Shown: positions 22,234-30,875 of the stretch, piece after piece
Layout of the letters: every line of letters begins with the position of its first letter
Numbering within the stretch: position 1 is the stretch's first letter
From: an uncultured Collinsella sp.
GTDB lineage: Bacteria > Actinomycetota > Coriobacteriia > Coriobacteriales > Coriobacteriaceae
Reading direction: 5' to 3'
DNA length: 34,087 bases
Assembly (NCBI GenBank): GCA_900551975.1
Contig: URYA01000002.1
Location: 1 to 34,087 of the forward strand
Program-made: the position numbers and the translations under genes
Notes under the pieces: generated by a model
The model's input: the letters and a program-made list of their open reading frames with translations, nothing else
Told to the model about the DNA's origin: nothing
The model's database searches: none

Positions 22234-22430
22234 GCTGATTCCTTTCGTTAATCCCAAACCACGCGCTCCGCGTGTCTAATGAATTGCGAAATGCCGAGCC
22301 GACAGGCGCATCGAAAGCCCGTGCGTCTCAATCTATCCCCCAACTTAGCTCGGTTAATTATAGCCCTCAAGTCATCGCATTTAGTCACCCGCCGGCGAGC
22401 GGTAATAATGTCGCACCTTTGGTCAACTGA

Positions 22431-22520
22431 CGAAGAACCGGGAGGGTTCGAACCCCAGATACCCTTTTGGGGCATACCCGCTTAGCGGGCGAGTGTCTTC
22501 GGACTCTCGGTCAGCTCTTC
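22431..22520 (-). tRNA. tRNA-Ser(GCT)-like sequence, probably decayed
   Basis: The - strand reads like a 90-nt serine tRNA with a long variable arm. The acceptor halves GAAGAGC and GTTCTTC pair fully. The anticodon stem CTCGC/GCGGG encloses CCGCTAA with anticodon GCT, the variable arm contains GCCCC/GGGT, and TTCGAAC marks the T loop. Several normally fixed features are broken: C replaces T33, GT replaces GG in the D loop, two of three D-stem pairs are lost, and the T stem is out of register by two bases. The sequence compares well by eye with bacterial tRNA-Ser(GCT). It is therefore more likely a pseudogene than a working tRNA. No CCA is encoded. Apart from this, I see nothing else in the spacer 22234-22532. 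Confidence 0.6.
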
Positions 22521-22542
22521 GTAACGGCCGTTTTAGCTGTAA

Positions 22543-24111
22543 CTAAACTCGTCGGATGGAACAAGGGGAAAGGTATAGGAGCCGCGCACGCCGTAATGCC
22601 AAAATGCCTCGGCTAAAGTTACTCGCCTCGTGATAGGCCATAATCGACCGGCACGGATACCCTTCAGAGCCGCATTCCGCAGACGCTACGACCTTTCCGT
22701 CTTTATAAAACTCGACGTACCAAACGTACGTTGCCGCCCCCTCCCAATAGCTTGGCCTATCAGCGACCTTGTACGTAATAGAGGCGTCATCTGGCACAAT
22801 CAACTCGCGCTTGGCGTTTGCAATGAACGCATCCATGTCGGCGATCACGCCATCGTCGCCCGCAGCGGCCTCCCCATCGTCGCCGCTATCGGATGCCGCT
22901 TCAGATGGTGCTTGAGATGCGCCAGTTCGATCGTCTGCAGTGCCAGAGCCGTCCTTCAAAGAGCTCTCCGAAGGCTCCGCTCCTTTGAATGCCTTCCACA
23001 TATCGCTGCTTGCAGACGGCTTTTCAATGTCGGCCTCCGGATGCTCCCCGGCAATCTCGTCAAGAATTTTACACGCTTCTTCACGCCCCTGGACCATCGT
23101 CTCCTGTGGTTTGCCACCATCCTCGACAGTCCTCACCAAGTAGGCGCCATTCTGTCTATCGAATTCCTTATTTTGAATTTGCACCGCGTCTACGACCTCA
23201 GGACCCTTTGCAGTAAGCGAAATATAGAAATCTGCCTGGTTACAATCCTGTCTACAAGTAAATTTAACGATGCCGTCCTTGCAGACAGTAATGACTTGGC
23301 TCTCACCCTGAGCAATAAAACCGTCATACCGATTCGTCATATTGCTGGAGCCTTCTACCATCTCTGACGAAGGCATAACCGAAACGGCCTTTCCATCAAC
23401 AAAGCAGTAGGCACCTACAATCGCCGAAATATCGTTCTGCGCATCGACAGACCCAATAAGCAGCTCGTCAATTCCGTCACCGTTCAAATCATCGAAAGCA
23501 TAGTAGTAGTTTAAAAAGCCGGGAGCATTCTGGCTGTCATAAACGAATATCTGCCCCAGCCCAGAATCATCGCCGCGCCCCAGAGCCCAGTCGTCGTAGT
23601 TGGCAGTACCAGCTCCCTTCTGCTCGCAATAGCTCACAAAGTCCTCGTAACGCGCAACCACGCCCTCGTAGGCCTCGTGCGCTTTCTTGTTAGCTGCCGC
23701 GACCTTCTTTTTAGACGACTTATTCTCGACTGCAGCCGGCTGTTCCTGCTGCTGCAGCTGAGGCAGCACAAAGGCCTCGTAAGCTTTGACCAGTGCGTAG
23801 GCGACACCAGCGGTAAAGATGATTGCTGCAAGAATGGTGACAAACGTAGGCACGGCAAAACGGCCGATCTGCCGACGCTGCATCATAAAGGCCGCAAAGG
23901 ACATATGCTCAGAGGGCGCCGGAGAAGCGCTCTCTGCGCGAGATACAGCAGGATCGCTCGTCGCTTTTCTATCAGCAGGCGCCTTTGGTGTACCTGAAGG
24001 AAGCGGCTGCTGAGCATTCGCCGGCGCATCATCCACATCCAACGGTTTTCCGCATGCGGAACAGTATCGCGCCCCGTCTTTGATCTTTGCCCCGCAGCTT
24101 GCGCAGTACAT
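22543..24111 (-). CDS. Zinc-ribbon, single-span protein with large extracellular part; C-terminus probably frameshifted
   Basis: The protein has 522 residues. MYCASCGAKI..RYCSACG at the N-terminus is a double-CxxC zinc ribbon in the cytoplasm. A Pro/Ala linker leads to one span at about 86-108 (VPTFVTILAAIIFTAGVAYA), with QRRQIGR just before it. The remainder is extracellular and contains DDLNGDGIDELLIG, an EF-hand-like or VCBS-type calcium motif. This layout is like TcaA and YvbJ. The last 22 residues (SRGILALRRARLLYL and so on) look wrong. One base out, from about 22625, the - strand reads AEAFWHYGVRGSYTF and ends at a TAA at 22533-22535, a more protein-like tail. GGGGGG precedes the ATG. 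Confidence 0.75.
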   Translation of the reverse strand: MYCASCGAKIKDGARYCSACGKPLDVDDAPANAQQPLPSGTPKAPADRKATSDPAVSRAESASPAPSEHMSFAAFMMQRRQIGRFAVPTFVTILAAIIFTAGVAYALVKAYEAFVLPQLQQQEQPAAVENKSSKKKVAAANKKAHEAYEGVVARYEDFVSYCEQKGAGTANYDDWALGRGDDSGLGQIFVYDSQNAPGFLNYYYAFDDLNGDGIDELLIGSVDAQNDISAIVGAYCFVDGKAVSVMPSSEMVEGSSNMTNRYDGFIAQGESQVITVCKDGIVKFTCRQDCNQADFYISLTAKGPEVVDAVQIQNKEFDRQNGAYLVRTVEDGGKPQETMVQGREEACKILDEIAGEHPEADIEKPSASSDMWKAFKGAEPSESSLKDGSGTADDRTGASQAPSEAASDSGDDGEAAAGDDGVIADMDAFIANAKRELIVPDDASITYKVADRPSYWEGAATYVWYVEFYKDGKVVASAECGSEGYPCRSIMAYHEASNFSRGILALRRARLLYLSPCSIRRV

Positions 24112-24260
24112 ATATCCCCCCTAGAACTTCAGCATATCGAAACGATAGCCCACAGCCTGCAAACAGAAAAGGCCCAGGACAATTTGCTCGACTGTAAACC
24201 TTTTCTTTCACCTTTCAAATTCGCCTGACCCCACGCGGAAGGCATGCGACGGGCTACTTG

Positions 24261-24878
24261 CTAGGCGCGAGCCATGTGCAGCTTGATTACCTTGAAGATG
24301 ATGTTGGCAACCGAGACGATAGGCCAAAGTGCCACCATCGTCATCGGGGCTAATTCGGGAACAACCGGAACCGCTCCGTGAATCACGCTGCCCAACCAGT
24401 AAAAAAGCATCAGAACAACGACAGGAAGGCCCACGAGAACCACAAGTTCGATTAACATAATCGTGATACCGATAATGCCGCCACCATAGACAAAGGGAAG
24501 CCTTACACCGCTGCGGTACAGCGAGATAATCACCTTCCAGGGACCAATCAGAAGCAGCGCCAGCAGAATCATATAGTCGAGCCCCAGCGAGCCCCCTCCC
24601 AGCACGTAATTGAAAAAGAGCACATAGAGCAACGAAATCACCGACGCTCGCGTAAGGGACCCGATGGACTCGCGAAGTGAATCTTGCAGGCAAGCAGCGG
24701 CCTCTGCATCCTCCGCCGCTTGAAACTGAGCCTCGACAGACTGGCTCTCAATCGGCCGGGCCTCAACGTAAATCGCATCTCCCGCCGTGCTGGCCGCAGC
24801 CGCGACCGTAGGCGTTCCGCACACGCCGCAGAACTTGGCGCCGTCGTTAATCTCTGCTCCACACTGTTTGCAATGCAT
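24261..24878 (-). CDS. Zinc-ribbon membrane protein with several spans
   Basis: This 205-residue protein begins MHCKQCGAEINDGAKFCGVCG, a zinc ribbon, followed by an acidic linker. About four hydrophobic segments follow, from residue 80 (ASVISLLYVLFFNYVLGG, YMILLALLLIGPW, FVYGGGIIGITIMLIELVVL, LPVVVLMLFYWLGSV). It differs from the other zinc-ribbon proteins here, which have one span and a large outer domain. AAAGGAC precedes the ATG at 24878. It is divergent from the zinc-finger/HTH gene at 25018 and upstream of the zinc-ribbon gene at 22543-24111, with a 149-base gap. Function unknown. Confidence 0.7.
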   Translation of the reverse strand: MHCKQCGAEINDGAKFCGVCGTPTVAAAASTAGDAIYVEARPIESQSVEAQFQAAEDAEAAACLQDSLRESIGSLTRASVISLLYVLFFNYVLGGGSLGLDYMILLALLLIGPWKVIISLYRSGVRLPFVYGGGIIGITIMLIELVVLVGLPVVVLMLFYWLGSVIHGAVPVVPELAPMTMVALWPIVSVANIIFKVIKLHMARA

Positions 24879-25017
24879 GATCGGGTCCTTTCTCGTTACC
24901 CCTTTTCTTGACGATCACAAGATACGATTTGTCGTTTATCCGATATAGAGATTTTGACCGGGTAATTTTCCTAAACGTGCTACGCTATTAAACCTGCAGC
25001 TAGAGACAGGGGTAACA

Positions 25018-26376
25018 ATGTTTGAGTTCTCCCAAACACGCACCGTTGAAGGTTCGATTCCGTTTAAGAAAGTCAACCTCATAGAGAACGAACCCAATAG
25101 GTCCGTTGGCGAGGCCCAGCTTGTCTTTGAACTCTATATGCCCACCGAGCTGGCCGGCAGCAAAAGCAACGAAGGGCCCGCACACAGCGAGCGCCATGCC
25201 GATCTGATCAGGCTGGCATCATGCATCGAACCCACCGCCGTTAAAGAGCAGCCCTTCCGCGCAAGCCTCTTTAACGTACTTGACTACGCCGAACAGACCG
25301 GGCCGCTTTTTGGCAAGCACGCAATAGAATCCGTACGCGATTGGGCCAATGCCGCGATGGCAGCACTTATTGCCATGCGCATCCAGGAATACCTCAACGG
25401 GAGCTGCACCATCGCAAAGGTCTCCGCATTGGAAAGAATCGAGAAATCAGTGGTAACCTGCGCGGCAAACGGGTCATCCTTCAAGATCTACACCACTATC
25501 CTGAGGGCGGGCGGAGATTATACCAACTCATTCAAAAGCCTGCCCATCGTGCGCAAAATCGAATCCGATGCGGGATATTTCTACGCCTTTATGTTTATGA
25601 TCGACGAGGAAGAATCCCTCGTTGCACTCAACGTGCTCTCTTTTGAACACGAGCTCACCGCCAATGACTTCAGTGTTTTGCAGGCGATGTTCTACATGGA
25701 CGAAGACTCCAGCTTGGAGATTTCAGCACGACTCAAGGTCAACAATAGCGAGGAGAGCTTCTATGTAATCGACCCTCAAGCAGATATCCAGGAGCGCCGC
25801 GAAGAACTTGACGACGATGACCGCGATGCGCTCACCGCTTTGGTGCAGGCGCTCGTGATCTCGCATCTCTCGGGCGCGCACGTGGATGTGTTCCAGGGCA
25901 ACGAGTCCACAGGGTTCCTTTCCTTTGACAGCTATCTCTCGTGGCTCTGGTTTGATTTTTCGCGCAAGCTGAGCACCGTCAAAATTGGCTATTGCGAGCA
26001 GTGTGGACGCGCCTACTCACTTGCCGGACATCGAGGCGTCAAACGGCACTACTGCAGCGATCGATGCAAGACCGATGCCAAAAACGAGCGCACGCGCAAG
26101 GAGACGGCAAAGATACGCGAGTTGTTTGGAACGGGCGCCAGCGTACGCGACATCGCCAACGAGATAGAACGTCCCGCGGCCTACGTACGCTCGCAGCTCA
26201 ATAAATGGACCAAGCTCAAGCACGATCTGGATGAAGACATTGAGTCAAACGGCTTTGACAGCTCCGAGCTACTCAAACGTTGCACCATTGAGAAGCTCGA
26301 CCTCAACAACCTCCTCAACGCCAAGCGCAAAAAGCAGATTCAGGACTTCGCCAAGCTCAAGCGACTCGTTAAGTAG
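25018..26376 (+). CDS. Zinc-finger/HTH protein of CGNR-like type, candidate regulator
   Basis: I do not recognise the N-terminal 300 residues of this 452-residue protein, which has no spans or signal peptide. At about 325-360 it has CEQCGRAYSLAGH and then YCSDRC, followed by a basic helix. This is a zinc finger close to the CGNR type found at the C-terminus of ABATE-domain regulators. A helix-turn-helix follows (KIRELFGTGASVRDIANEIE), then a Lys-rich tail. The gene is divergent from the zinc-ribbon membrane protein gene at 24261-24878, which suggests local control. The start has GGGG a few bases upstream. A DNA- or RNA-binding role is probable, but no ligand can be named. Confidence 0.65.
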   Translation: MFEFSQTRTVEGSIPFKKVNLIENEPNRSVGEAQLVFELYMPTELAGSKSNEGPAHSERHADLIRLASCIEPTAVKEQPFRASLFNVLDYAEQTGPLFGKHAIESVRDWANAAMAALIAMRIQEYLNGSCTIAKVSALERIEKSVVTCAANGSSFKIYTTILRAGGDYTNSFKSLPIVRKIESDAGYFYAFMFMIDEEESLVALNVLSFEHELTANDFSVLQAMFYMDEDSSLEISARLKVNNSEESFYVIDPQADIQERREELDDDDRDALTALVQALVISHLSGAHVDVFQGNESTGFLSFDSYLSWLWFDFSRKLSTVKIGYCEQCGRAYSLAGHRGVKRHYCSDRCKTDAKNERTRKETAKIRELFGTGASVRDIANEIERPAAYVRSQLNKWTKLKHDLDEDIESNGFDSSELLKRCTIEKLDLNNLLNAKRKKQIQDFAKLKRLVK

Positions 26377-26416
26377 AAGCCCTGTCATTTCTTCTCCGTC
26401 CGACTGGAAAATTGCT

Positions 26417-26454
26417 CACATACGTGTTAGTACTATATATGTTAGTAACACGCA
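26417..26454 (+). promoter_or_regulatory. Promoter region with CGTGTTA/TAACACG operator
   Basis: CGTGTTA (26423-26429) and TAACACG (26446-26452) form an inverted repeat around an AT-rich core, TACTATATATG, which could hold the -10. The repeat GTTAGTA occurs twice in the same stretch. The site ends 18-20 bases before the ATPase start at 26472. A repressor site is a reasonable reading. Confidence 0.45.
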
Positions 26455-26471
26455 TATGAGCGAGGCATGCC

Positions 26472-27854
26472 ATGTTTGTCGGACGCCAGAGTGAGCTTGA
26501 GTCCCTAGAAACCGCTTATCAAAAGGGTTCCTTCCAGTTTGCCGTAGTCTACGGAAGGCGCCGCGTGGGCAAAACAAGCCTGCTTCGCGCTTTTACGCAG
26601 GATAAGCCCAGTGTGATCTTCTTTACCGGGCAGCAAACCGTTGCAAGCGAAAACCTTGCGCTGCTCAGCCGCGAGATGCTTGGTAATAGTGCCGCAGGAG
26701 CAGCATTCCCTTCCATCCAGGTTGCACTCGAGTCCGTCTTTGAACGCGCCAAAGCGGAGCAAGTCATTCTGGTCATTGACGAGTATCCTTACCTCGCCGA
26801 GAGCGACCCGGGCGTGTCGTCGTGTCTGCAAACGCTTATCGACCGACACAAAGACAAGAGCAACCTGTTCTTGGTGCTCTGCGGATCGTCCATGAGTTTT
26901 ATGGAACACCAGGTGCTTGGACACCAAAGTCCTCTCTATGGGCGCCGCACCATGCAGTTGCGCATCGACCCCTTTGTCGTTTTCGATGTAGCGCAAATGC
27001 TTCCCGATGCACCCATCGAGAGAATTATCGAGCTGTATTCCGTTGTCGGCGGCATGCCGCTCTATTTATCGCAGCTTGATAGCACGCGCTCCACGCAATG
27101 GAACCTTGAGCACGCTCTGTTGCGCCAAGATGCGTTTCTGTACGCCGAGCCCCAGAACTATCTGTTGCAGGAAGTCCGAAGCCCGGCTATCTACAATGGC
27201 GTCATAGCCGCCATCGCTAACGGCTGTGTACGTCCCAAGGAAATCGCCGATGTCACCCGACTCGCAACGCCACAAGTCGCGCGATTACTCGACGCATTGA
27301 TTGATCTGCGAATCGTTGAACGCGTCACGCCCGTTGCCAAAGCAACAAAACGTCAGGTGGTCTATCGAATCTGCGATAACCTGTTCAGGTTTTGGTATCG
27401 ATTTGTTCCGCAGTACACGGGAACAATTGAAGAGGGGCTCGGAGCCGCTGTTGCCGCGCGTATCGTCAAGCGCGATTTGTCTACCTTCGTGGGCCCCACA
27501 TTTGAAGAGGTATGCCGCCAGTGGTTGATACGACAGGTCGTTGAGGGCGAGCTGGATGTACTGCCCAAGGCAATCGGCTCTTGGTGGGGCACTAACCCGG
27601 CAACGCGTCACCAAGAAGAGATTGACATTGTATTAGAGGATGCCGATGGCGAGTTCGTCGTTGGCGAGTGCAAATGGAGAAACGAGCCCGTAGATACCGA
27701 CGTTCTTGAAACGCTCGAGCGGCGCAGTGCGCTGCTGGGCCGGCCGATCAAACAGTATTACTTGTTTAGCAAGGGTGGATTTAGCGAAGCGTGTCAAAAT
27801 AGAGCGGCTCAAGCAAGCAGCGCGAGGCTTGTTGGACTCGAGCAACTACTATAA
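26472..27854 (+). CDS. DUF234-type ATPase with C-terminal PD-(D/E)XK nuclease-like domain
   Basis: This 460-residue protein belongs to the archaeal-ATPase/DUF234 family. It starts MFVGRQSELESLETAY, with Walker A GRRRVGKTSLL at about 30-40 and Walker B LVIDEYPYL at about 98-106. A winged helix lies in the middle (RPKEIADVTRLATPQVARLL). The C-terminal DUF234 region contains EEIDIVLED and VVGECKW, the E/D...ExK pattern of PD-(D/E)XK nucleases. These proteins are common in archaea and gut bacteria, and their role is unknown. GAGG lies a few bases before the ATG. It is transcribed alone and convergent with the zinc-ribbon gene at 27896, with which it shares a terminator. Confidence 0.8.
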   Translation: MFVGRQSELESLETAYQKGSFQFAVVYGRRRVGKTSLLRAFTQDKPSVIFFTGQQTVASENLALLSREMLGNSAAGAAFPSIQVALESVFERAKAEQVILVIDEYPYLAESDPGVSSCLQTLIDRHKDKSNLFLVLCGSSMSFMEHQVLGHQSPLYGRRTMQLRIDPFVVFDVAQMLPDAPIERIIELYSVVGGMPLYLSQLDSTRSTQWNLEHALLRQDAFLYAEPQNYLLQEVRSPAIYNGVIAAIANGCVRPKEIADVTRLATPQVARLLDALIDLRIVERVTPVAKATKRQVVYRICDNLFRFWYRFVPQYTGTIEEGLGAAVAARIVKRDLSTFVGPTFEEVCRQWLIRQVVEGELDVLPKAIGSWWGTNPATRHQEEIDIVLEDADGEFVVGECKWRNEPVDTDVLETLERRSALLGRPIKQYYLFSKGGFSEACQNRAAQASSARLVGLEQLL

Positions 27855-27898
27855 GAAAGGGGCTTGGAAACAGTTTTCCAAGCCCCTTTCAGTTTTTA
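27855..27898. terminator. Bidirectional terminator between convergent genes
   Basis: GAAAGGGGCTTGGAAA (27855-27870) and TTTCCAAGCCCCTTTC (27875-27890) form a perfect 16-bp stem with a 4-nt loop, and AGTTTTT follows on the + strand. It directly follows the ATPase stop and covers the end of the zinc-ribbon gene at 27896. Confidence 0.9.
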
Positions 27899-29515
27899 TT
27901 CGATTCCCACCTTTTTGAGCGTATCTTTGGTGACTTCCGCAACTTGATTGGGATCGACGTGGGATTCCCCCGAAATAGTGCCGTAACCTGAGGTTGAAAA
28001 ATCAAGGAAATAATATGTCCGGTAATTGTGCCCATAGCCAAATTGCTGATATAGGGCATTATAGTCCGTCTCGGAAATTTCCTTGCCCTCCGACGCACAA
28101 TAGTATTCGTAGCCATTGCCCTCGCTCGGCGCAACTCCCCAGGACTCGTAGTTGCTTACAAGCGAAAAAGCATCGCTTTTCTTGCCATATGCCGAAGTAT
28201 TGTCCCCGGCCAAAACCTGCCTTCCAGCAAGCAATGCCGTAATAGCATTGCTCATCTCATATGTTCTTTGGCTTACGAGGATGCTGTCGTCATCCGCTTT
28301 AATCAGCGGAAGAAACATCGTTCCTCCGTTGCTGTTATCAAGCCAATTTTGACTGTAAAGCCTCTTGATGCCACCATCAGCTGACGACCAAACCTCTACG
28401 GTGTAGGACTTCTGAAGTCCCTCCATATCTCCATTCCAGGCACTCTTTAGTTCGTCATCGCTCATACCGTTCACAACGGTCAAGAGCTCAGGCTGGCCAT
28501 CCTGATCAAAATCAACGAGGTCGACAAGACAAAGCCCTCGCATCGCATAGACAGAATCAGTCACCTCAGCAATTTGCGGCTCTCCATAGCACGCGAGGTA
28601 TTCCTGGCACTTTTGCTTGTAAGCGGCATGCGTAGCGGTATTGTCCGCAGCGGTGCCTCCATCCTTCTTGTCGCCTTCGCCTGTCTTTGTATCGGCCTCG
28701 TTGGCCTTAGGCACCTCGAGGGAAACCTCTTTTACGGCATCAGCGGATTTAGAGTTATCGACGGCTTTGACGGGAATACTCCACTCGACTTTTGACTTGG
28801 AGTCCTTAACGGTGAGGGTATATTTTCCCGGTTTAACATCGGGAAACTGGCTTACCGTGAAGCCCTCGTCACCCTTAACCTCAGCGTTGGTGCTGTAGCC
28901 GTTGTCGCCGTTCAGGGTCACCGAGTACTTCTTGAGTTTCTCGCCCTTTGCGTCGGTCGGGGTGATCTTGGATTCTTGGACCACCACGATGGCCTTGTCC
29001 TGGCCGTAATGGGCAACGTCGCCGCCGGACTTGCTAAAGAACAGCAGGTAGCAAAAGATGGCAATGACTGCCAGGCCAACGACGACACCAACGATATAGA
29101 GCGCCTTGGGCTCCTTTTTCTGTGCGGATGCATTCGCCGCAGGAGCAGGGGCTGGCGCCGCGACGGGTTTGGCGACCGGATTGCTCAGTTTTGGTCGGTC
29201 GGCACGCACGGCTGGAATCGAAGGCGTTGCACCGGACGACACGTCGTCTTTAGGCTGGTCGTCTTCTTCGTCCGCTACGGGCTCGCTCTCCACGGGCGAC
29301 TTTTCCTCCCCCGCCTCGGCACCGGCGAAAGGCTCCTTCTCCGTTTCGTCGCTAGCGAAAATCTCTTCCGCAGCCTCATTGATAACGGAAGGTTCTTCTG
29401 CCACTTCGTTGCTGACAGAGTTCAGCACCGCCTTTGCATCTTCGAGTGCATAGCCGCACTCGGTGCAGTATCGCAAATCGCCATCAAGCTCAAATCCACA
29501 GTTGGGACAGAACAT
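27896..29515 (-). CDS. Zinc-ribbon, single-span protein with extracellular domain
   Basis: The 539-residue protein has an N-terminal zinc ribbon (MFCPNCGFELDGDLRYCTEC), then a long acidic, Ala/Pro-rich linker. A span is predicted at about 139-160 (YIVGVVVGLAVIAIFCYLLF). An Ig-like segment follows outside the membrane (LKKYSVTLNGDNGYSTNAEV, GKYTLTVKDSKSKVEWSIPV). The last part has DLVDFDQDGQPELLTVVNG, the same type of Asp-rich motif as in the gene at 22543. The layout is TcaA-like. AAGGAGG precedes the ATG. The gene follows the next zinc-ribbon gene after one base, so the two form an operon. Function unknown; a role in sensing the envelope is inferred. Confidence 0.75.
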   Translation of the reverse strand: MFCPNCGFELDGDLRYCTECGYALEDAKAVLNSVSNEVAEEPSVINEAAEEIFASDETEKEPFAGAEAGEEKSPVESEPVADEEDDQPKDDVSSGATPSIPAVRADRPKLSNPVAKPVAAPAPAPAANASAQKKEPKALYIVGVVVGLAVIAIFCYLLFFSKSGGDVAHYGQDKAIVVVQESKITPTDAKGEKLKKYSVTLNGDNGYSTNAEVKGDEGFTVSQFPDVKPGKYTLTVKDSKSKVEWSIPVKAVDNSKSADAVKEVSLEVPKANEADTKTGEGDKKDGGTAADNTATHAAYKQKCQEYLACYGEPQIAEVTDSVYAMRGLCLVDLVDFDQDGQPELLTVVNGMSDDELKSAWNGDMEGLQKSYTVEVWSSADGGIKRLYSQNWLDNSNGGTMFLPLIKADDDSILVSQRTYEMSNAITALLAGRQVLAGDNTSAYGKKSDAFSLVSNYESWGVAPSEGNGYEYYCASEGKEISETDYNALYQQFGYGHNYRTYYFLDFSTSGYGTISGESHVDPNQVAEVTKDTLKKVGIE

Positions 29516-29516
29516 G

Positions 29517-30734
29517 TTAGTCCTCCTTATCGACTTTCACCGTTGTACCGTCCTTGACCTCATCGGGGGTTACTTCGGACCCCACTTGAGACCCATCATC
29601 CCAAGACGCAACCAAAATCTCGCAATTGCCGTCCGCAAAAGAACCGAGCTCATAGTCTTCGGTGCGATACACCAGTCCCTTGGATGTCACATACAAGCAT
29701 GTTGAGCCCTTGATTGAATAGTCTGAAGAATTGCTCCGCATGAGCATAGAATTGTAATCAGACGGATACTCTCTGCCCATTTCCGTAAGATACGGCCAAA
29801 CTGCCGAACTCATAGAACTGGCAAGATCCTCGGTATCAATGCCAAACATGTCCTGAGGGCTGACAGTATCACCCGTATGCAAATCAAAAATAACACCAGT
29901 CACATACGTGTCGCCATGCGGACCCCATCCCGTCGAATAGCGCTCGTCACGGATACAAAAATAGTTCTCATCCATGTACGTAACCGTCACGTTTCTCGAT
30001 ATGCAGGGAAATTCGCCGTCGGGGTACAGCTCGGCATCTGATTGCTCATTATCTGATGCTCGATTCGTTCGCTCCGCATCAATTTGAAGGGGCTCGAGAA
30101 TCGCCTTGTTAATTTTGTCTGCGACGTCGTCTTTGGCGGAGCTCTTAAGTTGCGGATAGGACCATTCCATGTCAGTCCGCTCGCCCTGATTGAGCATAGG
30201 GTCGACCGGAGCAGACACCGTCAATGACTTTGCCTCCAACGTATAGACAACTTTTTCGGCCGCCCTCTCGTCCTTCTTGGGTCTTTCGGTCGCTTGCTCC
30301 TGTTGCACGGATTGCTGCTGGAGATTGGGCTCGATGACGTTCTTGTAGAGCATGAAAGCAGCGTAAGCGATGCCTGCCGCGGCGATAAATGCGGCGATCA
30401 TGATAGCAAACTGCGGCACCAGGCGGTTACCGACCTGACAGCGTTGCATAAAGAGGTTGTACATCTGGGAGTGACCGCTACCCGCGGTCTTCGAGACCGG
30501 CTCGGGACTCGGTTCTGCCGTGGACTCGACATTCGCGGATCCTATCGCAGAGTCCGTTTCGGTATTTGCAGACTCCAACATGACTTCAGCGGACGAGGAC
30601 TCTCGCGCCAGCGGCTCGGCGCCGGACCCTTCCTTGGCCGCAGTTTTACCCGAGAGTCCTTCCAAGGGCAGCCCGCATTCGGTACAGTACCGCGCATCGT
30701 CACTGATCTTGCTACCGCATTTGGGGCAAAACAT
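29517..30734 (-). CDS. Zinc-ribbon, single-span protein with DUF3298/RsiV-like extracellular domain
   Basis: The protein has 405 residues, with MFCPKCGSKI..RYCTECG as zinc ribbon and a span at about 112-133 (VPQFAIMIAAFIAAAGIAYA). The segment before the span (FMQRCQVGNRL) matches that of the gene at 22543 (MMQRRQIGRF), so the two are paralogues there. The outer part (EWSYPQLKSSAKDDVADKIN, FDLHTGDTVSPQDMFG, ELGSFADGNCEILV) resembles the DUF3298 domain of PdaC and RsiV. RsiV binds lysozyme, so a role in peptidoglycan or lysozyme sensing is possible but unproven. The ATG at 30734 was chosen because the zinc ribbon begins there; GGAGAAG lies upstream. It is the first gene of a two-gene operon. 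Confidence 0.72.
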   Translation of the reverse strand: MFCPKCGSKISDDARYCTECGLPLEGLSGKTAAKEGSGAEPLARESSSAEVMLESANTETDSAIGSANVESTAEPSPEPVSKTAGSGHSQMYNLFMQRCQVGNRLVPQFAIMIAAFIAAAGIAYAAFMLYKNVIEPNLQQQSVQQEQATERPKKDERAAEKVVYTLEAKSLTVSAPVDPMLNQGERTDMEWSYPQLKSSAKDDVADKINKAILEPLQIDAERTNRASDNEQSDAELYPDGEFPCISRNVTVTYMDENYFCIRDERYSTGWGPHGDTYVTGVIFDLHTGDTVSPQDMFGIDTEDLASSMSSAVWPYLTEMGREYPSDYNSMLMRSNSSDYSIKGSTCLYVTSKGLVYRTEDYELGSFADGNCEILVASWDDGSQVGSEVTPDEVKDGTTVKVDKED

Positions 30735-30875
30735 GGGCTTTCTTCTCCGATTCCCTTTAGTCTCACTGAGTCGTAAGTTACTCACGTGCTGTACGCTACG
30801 TAGTTTAACCATTTCTTAAGCAAGCCAATGGACCGCTTGAACAGACGCATACCCACTCAAGTGACCCTATACCGG

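Noticed and set aside
22431..22520. A tRNA on the + strand
   Set aside because: TTCGAA is palindromic and gives a false T loop. The anticodon loop, variable arm and order of arms fit only the - strand.
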